A stretch of 64,000 bases of DNA from QZKY01 sp963666295 (GCA_963666295.1 OY762707.1:1116001-1180000), one strand, 5' to 3'. Positions 35,896-45,689 are shown, counted from the first letter of the stretch. The notes: generated by a model not told the origin, from the sequence alone. Made by a program: numbers and translations.

Positions 35896-37437
35896 TCAAT
35901 ACGTTCCGGTTCGCTTGAAATCACCAATGGCTTCCGCCAGAGCACCTTCAGCATCCTTGTCAATCTGCTTGCTATCCTCAATCTTCTGCAGCAAATCGCC
36001 GTGTTGTGCCTTCATGTGAGCATGCAAAGCTGCTTCAAATGCCAGAAGATCTTTCACTTCAATATCATCCAGGTAGCCACCATTAACAGCAAACAGAGAC
36101 ACGGACATCAGCGAAATCGGAAGTGGCGCATACTGGTTCTGTTTCAGCAATTCGGTAACGCGCGCACCACGCTCAAGCTGCCTGCGGGTTGCCTCATCGA
36201 GATCAGAGGCAAACTGGGCAAATGCCGCCAACTCACGGTACTGCGCCAAGTCGGTACGAATACCACCTGACAAACCCTTAACCGCTCTCGTCTGCGCGGC
36301 ACCACCTACACGCGACACCGAAATACCGGCGTTAATTGCAGGGCGAATACCTGAGTTGAACAAAGAAGTTTCAAGGAAGATCTGCCCGTCCGTAATCGAA
36401 ATAACGTTGGTTGGAACGAACGCAGAAACGTCACCTGCTTGCGTTTCAATAATCGGGAGTGCCGTCAATGAACCTGTCTTGCCCTTTACCTCACCCTTGG
36501 TGAATGCTTCAACATAATCAGGATTGACGCGCGCTGCACGCTCCAGCAAGCGTGAGTGCAGGTAGAAAACATCGCCTGGATAAGCTTCGCGCCCAGGTGG
36601 ACGACGCAGCAACAGCGATACCTGACGATACGCAACTGCCTGCTTGGACAAATCATCATAAATAATCAAGGCATCTTGACCACGATCTCGGAAGTATTCC
36701 CCCATGGTACAGCCCGAATATGGCGCAATATACTGCATCGCCGCTGATTCTGCCGCTGTCGCCACCACAACAATGGTGTATTCCATCGCACCATGTTCCT
36801 CGAGCGCACGCACCAGACTTTTAACCGATGAAGCTTTTTGACCAACGGCAACATAGACACAGGTCATGTCTTGGCCCTTTTGATTGATGATCGCATCAAT
36901 CGCAACGGCTGTCTTACCTGTCTGGCGATCACCAATGATCAGTTCGCGCTGACCGCGGCCCACTGGCACCATGGAATCAATTGCTTTCAGACCCGTTTGC
37001 ATTGGCTGAGAAACAGATTGGCGCGCAATAACCCCTGGCGCAATCTTTTCAATAGGGTCGGTTAGCTTGGCATTAACTGGGCCCTTGCCATCAATTGGCT
37101 GCCCAAGTGAATTTACGACGCGACCGATCAGTTCCGGGCCGACCGGCACCTCCAGAATGCGGCCAGTCGTCTTGACAGGATCACCTTCTGAAATATGCTC
37201 ATAATCGCCCAAAATAACAGAACCAACGGAATCACGCTCAAGGTTCAGCGCCAAACCGAATGTATTACCGGGGAACTCAAGCATTTCGCCTTGCATCGCA
37301 TCGGACAAACCGTGAATGCGGCAAATACCGTCGGACACGGAAATCACCGTGCCCTGATTGCGAATCTCGGCGCTATCGCCAAGGCCTTGAATCCGAGTCT
37401 TAATCAGTTCGCTGATTTCTGACGGGGTGAGTTGCAT
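35896..37437 (-). CDS. atpA: ATP synthase alpha subunit
   Basis: Non-catalytic nucleotide-binding subunit of F1, 513 residues. The start MQLTPSEISELIKTRIQGL is typical. Walker A is GDRQTGKTAVAID, Walker B lies in DALIIYDDLSKQAVAYRQ, and the arginine finger lies in PAINAGISVSRVGGAAQ. No gaps or frameshifts. Confidence 0.98.
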   Translation of the reverse strand: MQLTPSEISELIKTRIQGLGDSAEIRNQGTVISVSDGICRIHGLSDAMQGEMLEFPGNTFGLALNLERDSVGSVILGDYEHISEGDPVKTTGRILEVPVGPELIGRVVNSLGQPIDGKGPVNAKLTDPIEKIAPGVIARQSVSQPMQTGLKAIDSMVPVGRGQRELIIGDRQTGKTAVAIDAIINQKGQDMTCVYVAVGQKASSVKSLVRALEEHGAMEYTIVVVATAAESAAMQYIAPYSGCTMGEYFRDRGQDALIIYDDLSKQAVAYRQVSLLLRRPPGREAYPGDVFYLHSRLLERAARVNPDYVEAFTKGEVKGKTGSLTALPIIETQAGDVSAFVPTNVISITDGQIFLETSLFNSGIRPAINAGISVSRVGGAAQTRAVKGLSGGIRTDLAQYRELAAFAQFASDLDEATRRQLERGARVTELLKQNQYAPLPISLMSVSLFAVNGGYLDDIEVKDLLAFEAALHAHMKAQHGDLLQKIEDSKQIDKDAEGALAEAIGDFKRTGTY

Positions 37438-37488
37438 ACAAACTCCTAATATTAATCTTTCTGCTAGTACCGTATACAGTTAGCAGCG

Positions 37489-38022
37489 CTATGAAACCAA
37501 AGCGTCGCGCATTTGTTGCAGCTTGGCGCGCACCGATGTATCTAGAACCTCATCACCGACCACAACACGAACGCCCCCGATAAGAGACTCATCAATCTCC
37601 ACCGTCGGCATCAACGTCCGCCCAAACTTTTTGCTCAACGCAGCAACAAGCGCTTCAATCTGGGATTCATCCATCTTAAATGCACTGAATATAAGCGCGT
37701 CGGCAGAGCCATCATCCGCATTTTTAAGCACCCTGAACTGCTCGCCAATTTCTGGCAAGAGCAGGACGCGCCCATTTTCCGCCAAAAGCTCTATAAAGCT
37801 TTTAGCCTCAGCGGACACTTCGGTTTTAAGCAATGCGTACAAGGTGTCAACAATTTGAGCATTTGTCACCCTTGGATTGTCCACGAATGACTTCAGATCA
37901 GGATTTGCCCCTATTTCGGCAAGCTCAGAAACCAACTCTGACCATAACGACATATTGCCAGCCTTGGCCACACGATAAAGCGCTTCAGCATAAGGGCGAG
38001 CGACTGTTGCTAGTCCAGACAT
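37489..38022 (-). CDS. atpH: ATP synthase delta subunit
   Basis: Peripheral-stalk subunit, 177 residues, that joins the top of F1 to the b subunits. The N-terminal helical domain begins LATVARPYAEALYRVAK, and the C-terminal part has the conserved GGVRVVVGDEVLDTSVRAKL. Its start is one base after the atpF stop, so the two are coupled. Confidence 0.96.
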   Translation of the reverse strand: MSGLATVARPYAEALYRVAKAGNMSLWSELVSELAEIGANPDLKSFVDNPRVTNAQIVDTLYALLKTEVSAEAKSFIELLAENGRVLLLPEIGEQFRVLKNADDGSADALIFSAFKMDESQIEALVAALSKKFGRTLMPTVEIDESLIGGVRVVVGDEVLDTSVRAKLQQMRDALVS

Positions 38023-38023
38023 A

Positions 38024-38494
38024 TCACAACTCGCTTGAAAGTTGTTTCAGCAAATCCGCGTGCGCCTGAGCGTTCACTTCGCGCTTCAGGATTTGCTCGG
38101 CGCCCTTCACAGCCAAATCAGCAACCTCAGCACGCAACGCTTCTCGCGCCTGATTTATTTGCTGCTCAGCATCGGCCTTTGCCTGCTCAATAATACGCGC
38201 CGCCTCTGCTGAGGCCTTCTCCCTGATTTCTTCAGCGAGCTTCTGAGCGTACTTTTCAGCTTCGCCCACGCGTCTTTGACCTTCTTCGCGTGCCGTGGAA
38301 AGTTCGACCTGCACCCGCTTCTCAACGGCCGCCATCTCTTCCTTGCCACGCTCGGCAGCAAGCAAGCCATCCGAGATTTTCTGTGCGCGCTCATCGAGCA
38401 CTTTCATAATTGGCGGCCACACCACCTTCGCCGTAAAAACAGCGAGGATGAGAAATACCACCAACTGCACAAACAAAGTTAGATTGAGATTCAC
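38024..38494 (-). CDS. atpF: ATP synthase b subunit
   Basis: Peripheral-stalk subunit of Fo, 156 residues. One membrane segment (NLTLFVQLVVFLILAVF, about residues 3–25) is followed by the motif VWPPIMKVLDERAQKI and a long charged helix rich in Ala, Glu and Lys. It dimerises and holds F1 through delta. Confidence 0.96.
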   Translation of the reverse strand: MNLNLTLFVQLVVFLILAVFTAKVVWPPIMKVLDERAQKISDGLLAAERGKEEMAAVEKRVQVELSTAREEGQRRVGEAEKYAQKLAEEIREKASAEAARIIEQAKADAEQQINQAREALRAEVADLAVKGAEQILKREVNAQAHADLLKQLSSEL

Positions 38495-38569
38495 GATGTT
38501 CTCTCTTTCAGAAATAACTTAAAACAAGTTACTTGTTACCAACAACATGGGCCTACCGACCCGATCTAA

Positions 38570-38812
38570 TTACTGGAACGGATTTACGAAAGCGAACATG
38601 ACGGCAACACCAACGGAGATCAGGAAGACTGCATCAACCAGACCAGCCAAAATCAGCACATTGGTACGAAGTGGATTCATCAGCTCAGGTTGACGAGCAG
38701 AAGACTCGAGGTATTTGCCACCCATGATGGAGATGCCGATACAAGCACCAACAGCGCCCAGACCAATGATGATACCGCAAGCCAGAGCAACGAAAGCGAC
38801 GTTAGAAATCAT
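38570..38812 (-). CDS. atpE: ATP synthase c subunit
   Basis: Ring-forming proteolipid of Fo, 80 residues with two membrane helices joined by the polar loop ARQPEL. The ion-binding carboxylate is the aspartate in AGLVDAVFLISVG. The Gln/Glu/Ser set typical of sodium-driven rings is not seen, so it should be proton-driven. Confidence 0.97.
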   Translation of the reverse strand: MISNVAFVALACGIIIGLGAVGACIGISIMGGKYLESSARQPELMNPLRTNVLILAGLVDAVFLISVGVAVMFAFVNPFQ

Positions 38813-38874
38813 GATAATTCCTTCAATTCAAAGTTAAAAGTTAAAACAAAACTACCGATTAAATACCACTAGAC

Positions 38875-39714
38875 TTAGTGACCTTCATGCGCCTGACCGA
38901 GATAAACCAGTGTCAGCATCATAAAAATAAAGGCTTGCAGGAACACGATCAGAATATGGAAGATAGCCCAGACCGTACCCGCCAGCACATGACCAAAAAA
39001 CAACATCGACCCACCTAACGACAATGCCGCATAAGAACCCAGCATCGCGATCATCAGGAACAACAACTCACCGGCGTACATGTTGCCCCAGAGTCGCATG
39101 CCAAGCGAAACCATTTTCGCCAGGTACTCGATAATATTAAGCGCGAAGTTAAATGGCAGCATCCATTTGCCAAATGGCGCACAAAAGATTTGATGCATGA
39201 AACCGCCGAAGCCGTGCGCCTTGACACCAAACCAGAGCATCATCAACACAACACCCAACGAAATGCCAATTGTGCCATTCAGATCAGACGTTGGAACCGC
39301 ACGGTGATAGCTAATAAGGTGATCAACACCAATCCAGTGGAATAACTGCCCGAACAGATCAACTGGCAGGAAGTCCATGCAATTCATCAGCGAGATCCAG
39401 ACAAAGATCGTCAGCGCCAGCGGTGCAATGAAACGGCGATCGCCGTGGATCTGCGCCTTGGCCTGCCCTTCCGCCATCTCGACCAGCATCTCCAATGCAG
39501 CCTGAACTCGCCCAGGCACACCAGCCGTTGCCTTTCTGGAAATCACATACATGACCAGACAACCAACAATGCCACAAAAAATTGACCAAAAAACCGTGTC
39601 AAGGTGAATGATGGAAAAATCAACCATCCCATGCTGATGGGAGGTCGCCAGATTTCCAAGATGGTGAGACACATACTCTGACAGAGAGGGTGCTTGATTA
39701 GGTACGCCAGCCAT
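38875..39714 (-). CDS. atpB: ATP synthase a subunit
   Basis: Stator channel subunit of Fo, 279 residues and about six membrane segments. The essential arginine lies in SLGMRLWGNMYAGELL. MNCMDFLPVDLFGQLFH and the C-terminal FQAFIFMMLTLVYLGQAHEGH are typical of beta- and gammaproteobacterial forms. It starts two bases after the atpI stop. Confidence 0.97.
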   Translation of the reverse strand: MAGVPNQAPSLSEYVSHHLGNLATSHQHGMVDFSIIHLDTVFWSIFCGIVGCLVMYVISRKATAGVPGRVQAALEMLVEMAEGQAKAQIHGDRRFIAPLALTIFVWISLMNCMDFLPVDLFGQLFHWIGVDHLISYHRAVPTSDLNGTIGISLGVVLMMLWFGVKAHGFGGFMHQIFCAPFGKWMLPFNFALNIIEYLAKMVSLGMRLWGNMYAGELLFLMIAMLGSYAALSLGGSMLFFGHVLAGTVWAIFHILIVFLQAFIFMMLTLVYLGQAHEGH

Positions 39715-39716
39715 AA

Positions 39717-40064
39717 TTAATAGGTCTTTATTTTATGCAGTAAAAAAATATAGCTCTTCAGCACTACAGCCAGGCTGACCAGGAACACTATCCAATTCAA
39801 ATCCCTGTACAGCCAGAAAACCATGACCATCATCGCTATCGTTGCTGCTATCTTGGCCAACTCCCAGATAAACAAGGGAGCCATACCCTTCGCAGCACTT
39901 CGCCGATCACTCAAATGGAGTCCGAGCGCAAACAACACATTGGGCAGAACACAACACGATCCTGCAAGAAGAGAAGAAATTCCTGCCTGTTTACCACCAA
40001 AAAGCGCTATCAAAAGCGCCAGCACCAAGGCGATACCCAGTTGAAACAGAATAACGCGCGCCAT
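39717..40064 (-). CDS. atpI: ATP synthase protein I
   Basis: A 115-residue protein with four membrane segments and the family pattern GGKQAGISSLLAGSCCVLPN, with FIWELAKIAATIAMMV in the third segment. AtpI helps c-ring assembly or magnesium supply and is not part of the finished enzyme. First gene of the operon, about 100 bases from the promoter. Confidence 0.92.
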   Translation of the reverse strand: MARVILFQLGIALVLALLIALFGGKQAGISSLLAGSCCVLPNVLFALGLHLSDRRSAAKGMAPLFIWELAKIAATIAMMVMVFWLYRDLNWIVFLVSLAVVLKSYIFLLHKIKTY

Positions 40065-40169
40065 ATTCAGTTGTAGTCATTTAAACATCAAAGAAACGCG
40101 ATACTTAATTCAGTTTCATCTCTTGCAAATTACGTATTTCTGCCCCGCGCTAACTAACAAAACCCGCAA

Positions 40170-40198
40170 ATTTTACCTGCGACCTATAGGGCAGTCAA
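40170..40198 (-). promoter_or_regulatory. Sigma70-type promoter of the atp operon
   Basis: On the minus strand TTGACT (40193–40198) and TAAAAT (40170–40175) with an ideal 17-base spacer, predicting a leader of about 100 bases before atpI. It lies in the 349-base gap 40065–40413. Apart from the hairpin at 40368–40400, nothing else is evident there. Confidence 0.7.
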
Positions 40199-40367
40199 CG
40201 AAAGTTTGACGTTTATCAAAATAATTCTATGAAAAAATGATAGCGCGAAAAGGCTGGAAAAACTTTGAGGCTTCACCAAATTCTCTACTGAAACAAGGCA
40301 AAGCCTGAAAATCAGCGATGATAAAGGGGGATTAGTATAAAAAGCGACTTGAAACAGAATTTATCTA

Positions 40368-40400
40368 CTGCCTGCGCGGAAGGCGCTCCCGCACAGGCAG
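40368..40400 (-). terminator. Possible terminator hairpin after the MBL hydrolase gene
   Basis: CTGCCTG…GCGG pairs with CCGC…CAGGCAG (40368–40379 with 40388–40400) around an eight-base loop, 13 bases after the stop of the gene ending at 40414. No T run follows on the minus strand, so it may be a weak terminator or a 3' protective hairpin. Confidence 0.45.
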
Positions 40401-40413
40401 CTAACCACGGCAA

Positions 40414-41055
40414 TTATTTTTTGTCTGGAACGTATGCATTGCTGCGACGCTCATGACCAATGCTAGACACGGGGCCATGACCCGGAATGAACTGCACCTC
40501 ATCGCCCAGGGTATATAGATTCGTACGAATGGATTTCTCCAATTCCTTGAAACTGCCCTTGGGAAGATCTGTACGACCAACGGAACCCTGAAACAGAACA
40601 TCGCCCGTTATGGCCACTTTACTAGGCTCGTGGAAAAAAATCACGTGGCCGGGTGAATGCCCCGGACAGTGATATACCTTCAGCGTTTCTTCGCCAACCG
40701 TCACGGTATCGCCCTGATTCAACCAGCGATCCGGCGTAAACGGCTCACCAGCAGGCAAACCCCACATGCGCGTCTGCTCCGTAGCCAGTTTCTCAAGCAG
40801 ATATTCATCCGCCTGATTCGGTCCTTCAATCGGCACGCCGAACTGGTCGGCCAGCGTTTTAGCGGCGCCACAATGATCAAGATGCCCATGGGTAACAAAA
40901 ACCTTTTCCAAGGTTACGCCCTGCTTTTCCATGGCATCGACAATGCGCGACACATCGCCGCCCGGATCGACAACCGCTGCCTTGTTTGTTTTTTCACACC
41001 ACATCAAGGTGCAGTTTTGCTGAAATGCAGTAACAGGAATAATCTGAAATTTCAT
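40414..41055 (-). CDS. MBL-fold metallo-hydrolase (glyoxalase II-like)
   Basis: A 213-residue metallo-beta-lactamase-fold hydrolase. The dinuclear metal motif is VFVTHGHLDHCGAAK (HxHxDH), with the later ligands in YHCPGHSPGH (His), ITGDVLFQGSVGR (Asp) and FIPGHGP (His). It belongs to the YcbL-type group related to glyoxalase II, which hydrolyses thioesters; the natural substrate is not clear. ATG 41055 starts the conserved MKFQIIPVTAFQQNC. A GTG at 41064 would add three residues. Confidence 0.9.
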   Translation of the reverse strand: MKFQIIPVTAFQQNCTLMWCEKTNKAAVVDPGGDVSRIVDAMEKQGVTLEKVFVTHGHLDHCGAAKTLADQFGVPIEGPNQADEYLLEKLATEQTRMWGLPAGEPFTPDRWLNQGDTVTVGEETLKVYHCPGHSPGHVIFFHEPSKVAITGDVLFQGSVGRTDLPKGSFKELEKSIRTNLYTLGDEVQFIPGHGPVSSIGHERRSNAYVPDKK

Positions 41056-41191
41056 TGAAAACACTCACTAAAAAGATGAAAAACATGGATTATGTGCGAA
41101 TTTGCAGAAATTTGGTGTCCTAGCGCCAATTTTAAACTTACTTTATCTAAAAACCGAACGCCTTACGCTCTCATAGCTAATGCTCAGGCAT

Positions 41192-41896
41192 CTATTGACC
41201 AGCGCATGCCTCGAGTTTTTGTTTTGGGAATCTGCGCATCATTTTCTGCAGCGTCAACATCCTGGATTCTTCCATGCCACGCAACTCATACGCGACCCGC
41301 CTAGTAACCAGTTTGCGTCCGCCAACCTGAACGTTTTTCACACCCTTTTTTGTAATGCTGGCACGATAGCGCTCGGCAGACGCTCTGGAACTAAAAACGC
41401 CCAGCGAAATACCGCCCTGCAAGGCCGACTGATTTTTAATGATGAAGTAATTGCTGACCCCCAAGCGCTGAAGTGTTTTTACCTGCTGGCTGGCACCTGC
41501 CAAGCCGCCTTGTGGCGGAAGATAAACCATGAAACGCGTCGGCTCCTGGTAATCCTTACGAACCGGTTTCACCCCCAGCTTCAAGCTCGCCAGACGCTTT
41601 TCAATCAAGCTCTGCGTTGACACCGGGAATTCTCCAACCTGGATACATTCAATCCGCTTCGGTGCTTGCGCAACGGGTGGCGGCGGGGGAGGGGCTGGCT
41701 GTTCTTCCGGTGCTTTTGCCACAACAGGCTTAAGCGCCGTTCCCGGCGGTAAAAGCCGAATCTTTTCCGGGTTAAGCTGTTTGGCAATACGATGCGGCTC
41801 ACTTTTCTGGGGCAACGCCGAATCAAGATACCCCATCCGGTACGCGAACAGGACACCGTTAGTTAACAGAAAAAACCAGAATAGTAGTCTCAGCAC
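41192..41896 (-). CDS. SPOR-domain membrane protein beside coaX
   Basis: A 234-residue protein starting at GTG 41896 (AGGTG seven bases upstream), which puts a membrane segment right at the N-terminus (about residues 3–20). A proline-rich linker (PAPPPPPP, about 70) follows, then a C-terminal SPOR domain (about 90–215) with IECIQVGEFPV and GISLGVFSSRASAERYRASI. It probably binds septal peptidoglycan. The frame extends to 41962 without a better start. It follows coaX by about 150 bases, an order usual in Burkholderiales. Confidence 0.82.
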   Translation of the reverse strand: MLRLLFWFFLLTNGVLFAYRMGYLDSALPQKSEPHRIAKQLNPEKIRLLPPGTALKPVVAKAPEEQPAPPPPPPVAQAPKRIECIQVGEFPVSTQSLIEKRLASLKLGVKPVRKDYQEPTRFMVYLPPQGGLAGASQQVKTLQRLGVSNYFIIKNQSALQGGISLGVFSSRASAERYRASITKKGVKNVQVGGRKLVTRRVAYELRGMEESRMLTLQKMMRRFPKQKLEACAGQ

Positions 41897-42043
41897 ATTG
41901 CACCTGAATTTTGTAAACGCTGTATAAAATTTGCACGGGCCATCTGCCACGTTGTGCGGCACTCTCTTGCTCGCCCATCTGACAGACCTGTCTCGAAATC
42001 TGCGCGTCCTGCGCCTTCCATCTCCTCTCGCTCGCCTATTTCC

Positions 42044-42814
42044 TCAGCGCTCCCGCATTTCTGTTGAAATGGCAACCGTATGCAAGCCAATTAACACCAG
42101 ATTATCAACGATCTGGTGCCCAACGGAAAGGTGTGGCGCGACTGAAAGTGCCGCACCACCAGATAACACACACAAAACGGCTTCTTCCTGATCGGCAAGC
42201 AAGGCCTTGGCATGCTCGATGGCGCCTGTTTGTGCAGCAATGCAGCCACTAATAATTGCATCCGAAGTGTTGCTGGCAAAAGGATGGAATGTCAGGCTGT
42301 TTTGCGCAACTTGTGGCAAATTCGCCGTATTGCGCGCCAGCGACGATGCCATTAAGCCCAAACCGGGCAAAATCATGCCGCCAATAAAAAATCCGTCCGC
42401 CGTTATCGCATCAACCGTTGTTGCCGTACCGCAAGTAGCCACAATCAGGGCTTGACCTGGAAGCATGGCATGCGCTCCTATCAGGGCAGCGAAGCGGTCA
42501 CACCCCAACTGCGCCGGATTTCGATATCCGTTTCGCACACCAGCCAATTCGGAAACCGAAGCAAACCATTCCACACTTCCTGACTGCAAGCGAAAGCCGG
42601 ACAGCAACACCTCCAGTTGGCTTCTTCGCGTATTCCCTGCGACATTGGAAATCAGCGCGCGCGATATAGGGTAATCCTGCCAGCTTTTCTCAAGCTGCTG
42701 AGCATCCGCATTTGCCGTTTCCCCCGAAGCATGCCATTTACCCGGCACGATTGATTGTTGCCCCACAACGGCCCATTTGATCTTTGTATTACCCGCATCA
42801 ATCAACAGTAGCAT
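42044..42814 (-). CDS. coaX: Type III pantothenate kinase
   Basis: First step of coenzyme A synthesis, using the ASKHA-fold, feedback-insensitive CoaX type. The 256-residue protein has the phosphate-1 motif LLIDAGNTKIKWAVV at the start, ATCGTATTVDAITADG in the middle, and GGMILPGLGLMASSLARNTANLP, all diagnostic. It starts four bases after the birA stop and is probably co-transcribed with it. coaD for a later CoA step is in this window as well. Confidence 0.95.
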   Translation of the reverse strand: MLLLIDAGNTKIKWAVVGQQSIVPGKWHASGETANADAQQLEKSWQDYPISRALISNVAGNTRRSQLEVLLSGFRLQSGSVEWFASVSELAGVRNGYRNPAQLGCDRFAALIGAHAMLPGQALIVATCGTATTVDAITADGFFIGGMILPGLGLMASSLARNTANLPQVAQNSLTFHPFASNTSDAIISGCIAAQTGAIEHAKALLADQEEAVLCVLSGGAALSVAPHLSVGHQIVDNLVLIGLHTVAISTEMRER

Positions 42815-42818
42815 CTGA

Positions 42819-43598
42819 CTACTCCTTTACGCGCAATGAAACTTCCCCGGAAGAAACCGCCACCATGCCGGTAACGGTATCCAATAGCAGGCGACCGTGG
42901 CTATCAATCCCCTTGGCCACCCCTTCATATTGCAAGCTTTCCGCATCAAAAAGCACCACCTGCGCATCCTGATGCGCATGATAGCGGTGCCATAAGGGCA
43001 TAAACGACTCAAAACCTTTTTCAGAAAACTGTACCAGCGTCGTCGCAAGGTGCGCCAACAATCCCGCTATCAACTGATTGCGATCCATCTGAGCCAGCAA
43101 AGGCGCCGAGGCCACAGGCTGGCCGATTTTCTGTTCGGCGTCCTCTGGCAGCAACAGATTCAAACCGATCCCGATCACTGCCCAGATGCCTTGATCGGCT
43201 TTCGCCGTCTCAACCAGAATCCCCCCCAGTTTTTTTCCTTCTTTAAGAATATCGTTTGGCCATTTTAGTTTCGTCTGCGTCCCAAAAGATTGCAGCGCGC
43301 CCGCCATTGCGACACCCACCACCAGCGGCAAACCAGCCAGAGACTGTATGGAATGAAACGGCCACGCCACCGAAAAAGCCAATGTCGCACCAGGAACCGA
43401 AACCCATTTTTTCCCCGCACGTCCGCGACCAGACATTTGCTCTTTGGCAATCAAGGCCGCCGGTGACGTCAATGTTGCTACACGATTGAGTAAATCCGAA
43501 TTGGTTGAATCGGTTTTCGCGACAACCTCAATAAATAGGTCTGCTTGCTTGGCTTGGTAAAAGCGGCCAATTTTTTCGGCTGAAATATTGGTGTCCAT
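42819..43598 (-). CDS. birA: Biotin–[acetyl-CoA-carboxylase] ligase
   Basis: Activates biotin to biotinyl-AMP and attaches it to the carboxyl carrier protein. The 259-residue protein has the adenylate motif GRGRAGKKWVSVPG, LKWPNDILKEGKKLGGILVE and AVIGIGLNL. There is no N-terminal helix-turn-helix, so unlike the E. coli protein it should not be a repressor. First gene of birA–coaX–SPOR. Confidence 0.94.
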   Translation of the reverse strand: MDTNISAEKIGRFYQAKQADLFIEVVAKTDSTNSDLLNRVATLTSPAALIAKEQMSGRGRAGKKWVSVPGATLAFSVAWPFHSIQSLAGLPLVVGVAMAGALQSFGTQTKLKWPNDILKEGKKLGGILVETAKADQGIWAVIGIGLNLLLPEDAEQKIGQPVASAPLLAQMDRNQLIAGLLAHLATTLVQFSEKGFESFMPLWHRYHAHQDAQVVLFDAESLQYEGVAKGIDSHGRLLLDTVTGMVAVSSGEVSLRVKE

Positions 43599-43749
43599 TG
43601 AAACATTGTAGCGGTTACGACCCCTATTCTGATGAAACGGCGCTATTTCTGACGGTTTTTATAGCTTCATCAAAGACGAGGCTTGCTATTATCCTTAACA
43701 TACCCTGACGACTTCTTGCTAAAACGTTGACAGCACAGGCTCTCTGCCC

Positions 43750-44874
43750 ATGCCAAAAAATGGATTGAACATACCCAGATTACACCTTGAGCATGGAACG
43801 CTTGTACGTGCCAGTGGGTCATGGCAAGTCCAGAACCTGGCGCACAAGGAAGTCATCTCATCCATCGACCGTTTCTTGCGCACGCTGCCCAACCAAAGAA
43901 ACGTGACGTGGGATTTGTCGGGCATTGCGGCGCTTGATCATATCGGCGCGCAATGGTTCTGGTCTGGCTGGGAAGGGAAACGTCCGGAACGACTGACGCT
44001 CTCACCGATGCACGAAGCGCTTTTCTTGCGACTGGAACGCACGGGCAAACTGACCTTGCCAGAAGTTAGAACCGGAAAATGGTCTCTGGAGCGAATGTGG
44101 CAGAAAGCCGACCTGTTTCTGGATCACCTGATCGGCTTGACCGCCCTGATCGGGCAACTGGTCGTTGATTTGTTTAATTTTGCCCGCCTGCCACAACGTG
44201 GGCCCTGGAAGGAAATCTCTGCCAACATCTTTCATGCTGGCTACCGCGCGCTTGGCATTACCGCGCTGGTCGGCTTTTTGATCGGCATCGTACTTTCTTA
44301 CCTGTCGTCACAACAACTACGCCTTTTCGGGGGCGACGTTTTCATCGTCAATATTCTTGGCATGAGTGTCGTCCGTGAACTCGGTCCCTTACTGGCCGCC
44401 ATTCTGGTGGCCGGACGCTCTGGATCATCCATGACGGCGCAACTGGGTGTGATGCGCGTGACGGAAGAGCTGGACGCCATGCGGGTAATGGGTCTTCCCC
44501 ACGGTTTCAGGCTCATCCTGCCCAAAGTATTAGCACTAGCGCTAGCCATGCCACTCCTAGTTATCTGGACCGACATCATGGCGCTCGCCGGAGGCGCGCT
44601 GGCAGCACAACTCGAAATGGGGCTATCACCCTTTTACTTTTTGATCAAATTACCCGGCGCCGTACCCTTGGCCAATTTCTGGATCGGCCTCGGCAAGGGA
44701 CTGGTTTTCGGCGTATTAATTGCACTGGTTGCCTGTCACTTCGGATTACGCATTCAACCTAACACAGAGAGTCTCGGGCAAGGTACAACGCTTTCTGTGG
44801 TCACGGCCATCACGCTGGTTCTGATTGCGGATGCCGTTTTTGCGATTATATTCAGCGGGGTCGGATACCGATGA
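43750..44874 (+). CDS. MlaE-family ABC transporter permease with N-terminal STAS domain
   Basis: A 374-residue inner-membrane permease. Residues about 1–110 are a soluble STAS-like domain (VTWDLSGIAALDHIGAQWF), and the rest is the MlaE permease with about five membrane segments (ISANIFHAGYRALGI, VRELGPLLAAILVAGRSGSSMTAQL). The STAS fusion marks the second MlaE type, found with PqiC-like lipoproteins. With the next three genes it should move lipids between the two membranes. It overlaps the ATPase gene by four bases. Confidence 0.9.
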   Translation: MPKNGLNIPRLHLEHGTLVRASGSWQVQNLAHKEVISSIDRFLRTLPNQRNVTWDLSGIAALDHIGAQWFWSGWEGKRPERLTLSPMHEALFLRLERTGKLTLPEVRTGKWSLERMWQKADLFLDHLIGLTALIGQLVVDLFNFARLPQRGPWKEISANIFHAGYRALGITALVGFLIGIVLSYLSSQQLRLFGGDVFIVNILGMSVVRELGPLLAAILVAGRSGSSMTAQLGVMRVTEELDAMRVMGLPHGFRLILPKVLALALAMPLLVIWTDIMALAGGALAAQLEMGLSPFYFLIKLPGAVPLANFWIGLGKGLVFGVLIALVACHFGLRIQPNTESLGQGTTLSVVTAITLVLIADAVFAIIFSGVGYR

Positions 44875-45689
44875 AGGCAACAACGGCTCCCGTTATCGAA
44901 ATCAGGGATTTACTGTTCCGGTACGGGCAACACGTCATTCACCGTAATCTGAATCTGACCGTTAATCAGGGGGAGATCCTGGCACTTGTCGGCGGCTCTG
45001 GCTCTGGAAAAACAACCTTGCTGCGCCAGATCATTGGTCTTGAGACCCCGGCAGGCGGCGTGATCGAGGTGTTTGGCGAAAACATCCAGCAAATGAATCA
45101 TCTGCAAAAGCAAGCCCTGCAGAATCGCTGGGGCATGCTGTTTCAGCAAGGCGCACTGTTTTCCGCCCTGACCGTTTTTGACAACGTGGCATTACCGATG
45201 CGGGAATTGCGCGCCTTGCCCGAGCATTTGATACAGGAAGCCGTTTTGCTGAAGCTGGACATGGTCGGCCTGACGCCTGAACACGCCAACAAAATGCCGG
45301 CGGATTTATCGGGAGGCATGATCAAGCGCGTTGCGCTGGCGCGTGCGCTGGCGCTGGAGCCGGAACTGCTGTTTCTGGATGAACCGACGGCTGGCCTGGA
45401 TCCGCACCTGTCCGATGCCTTTGTGGATCTCATTTCTTCCTTACACCAGAAAATGAACTTGACCGTTATCATGGTGACGCACGACCTGGACACGATTTGT
45501 ACACTGGCGACGCAAATCGCTGTGCTGGCAGAAAATCGCGTCGTTGCAAAAGGGCCGCTTAACGATGTCATCACGGTTGATCATCCCTTCATTCACGATT
45601 TCTTCCTTGGCGCCAGAGGGCAGCGCGTGCTTTCTGGTCTTGATGCTGAAAACAACCCGCAACAGAAAGGAGCCATCGATGGAGAATAA
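44871..45689 (+). CDS. MlaF-type ABC transporter ATP-binding protein
   Basis: A 272-residue ATPase with Walker A GGSGSGKTTLLRQ, the Q-loop in FQQGALFSALTVFDNV, the signature LSGGMIKRVALARALALEP, Walker B LLFLDEPTAGLDP and the H-loop VTHDLDT. It powers the MlaE-like permease, overlaps it by four bases, and overlaps the MCE gene by eleven. Confidence 0.92.
   Translation: MKATTAPVIEIRDLLFRYGQHVIHRNLNLTVNQGEILALVGGSGSGKTTLLRQIIGLETPAGGVIEVFGENIQQMNHLQKQALQNRWGMLFQQGALFSALTVFDNVALPMRELRALPEHLIQEAVLLKLDMVGLTPEHANKMPADLSGGMIKRVALARALALEPELLFLDEPTAGLDPHLSDAFVDLISSLHQKMNLTVIMVTHDLDTICTLATQIAVLAENRVVAKGPLNDVITVDHPFIHDFFLGARGQRVLSGLDAENNPQQKGAIDGE

Noticed and set aside
35416..36270. A 284-codon plus-strand frame across atpG and atpA
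   Set aside because: It spans two conserved genes on the other strand and shows no domain.
40368..40400. Treating this hairpin as a riboswitch or attenuator for the atp operon
   Set aside because: It lies upstream of the predicted atp promoter and next to the stop of the MBL gene, so it belongs to that transcript's 3' end.
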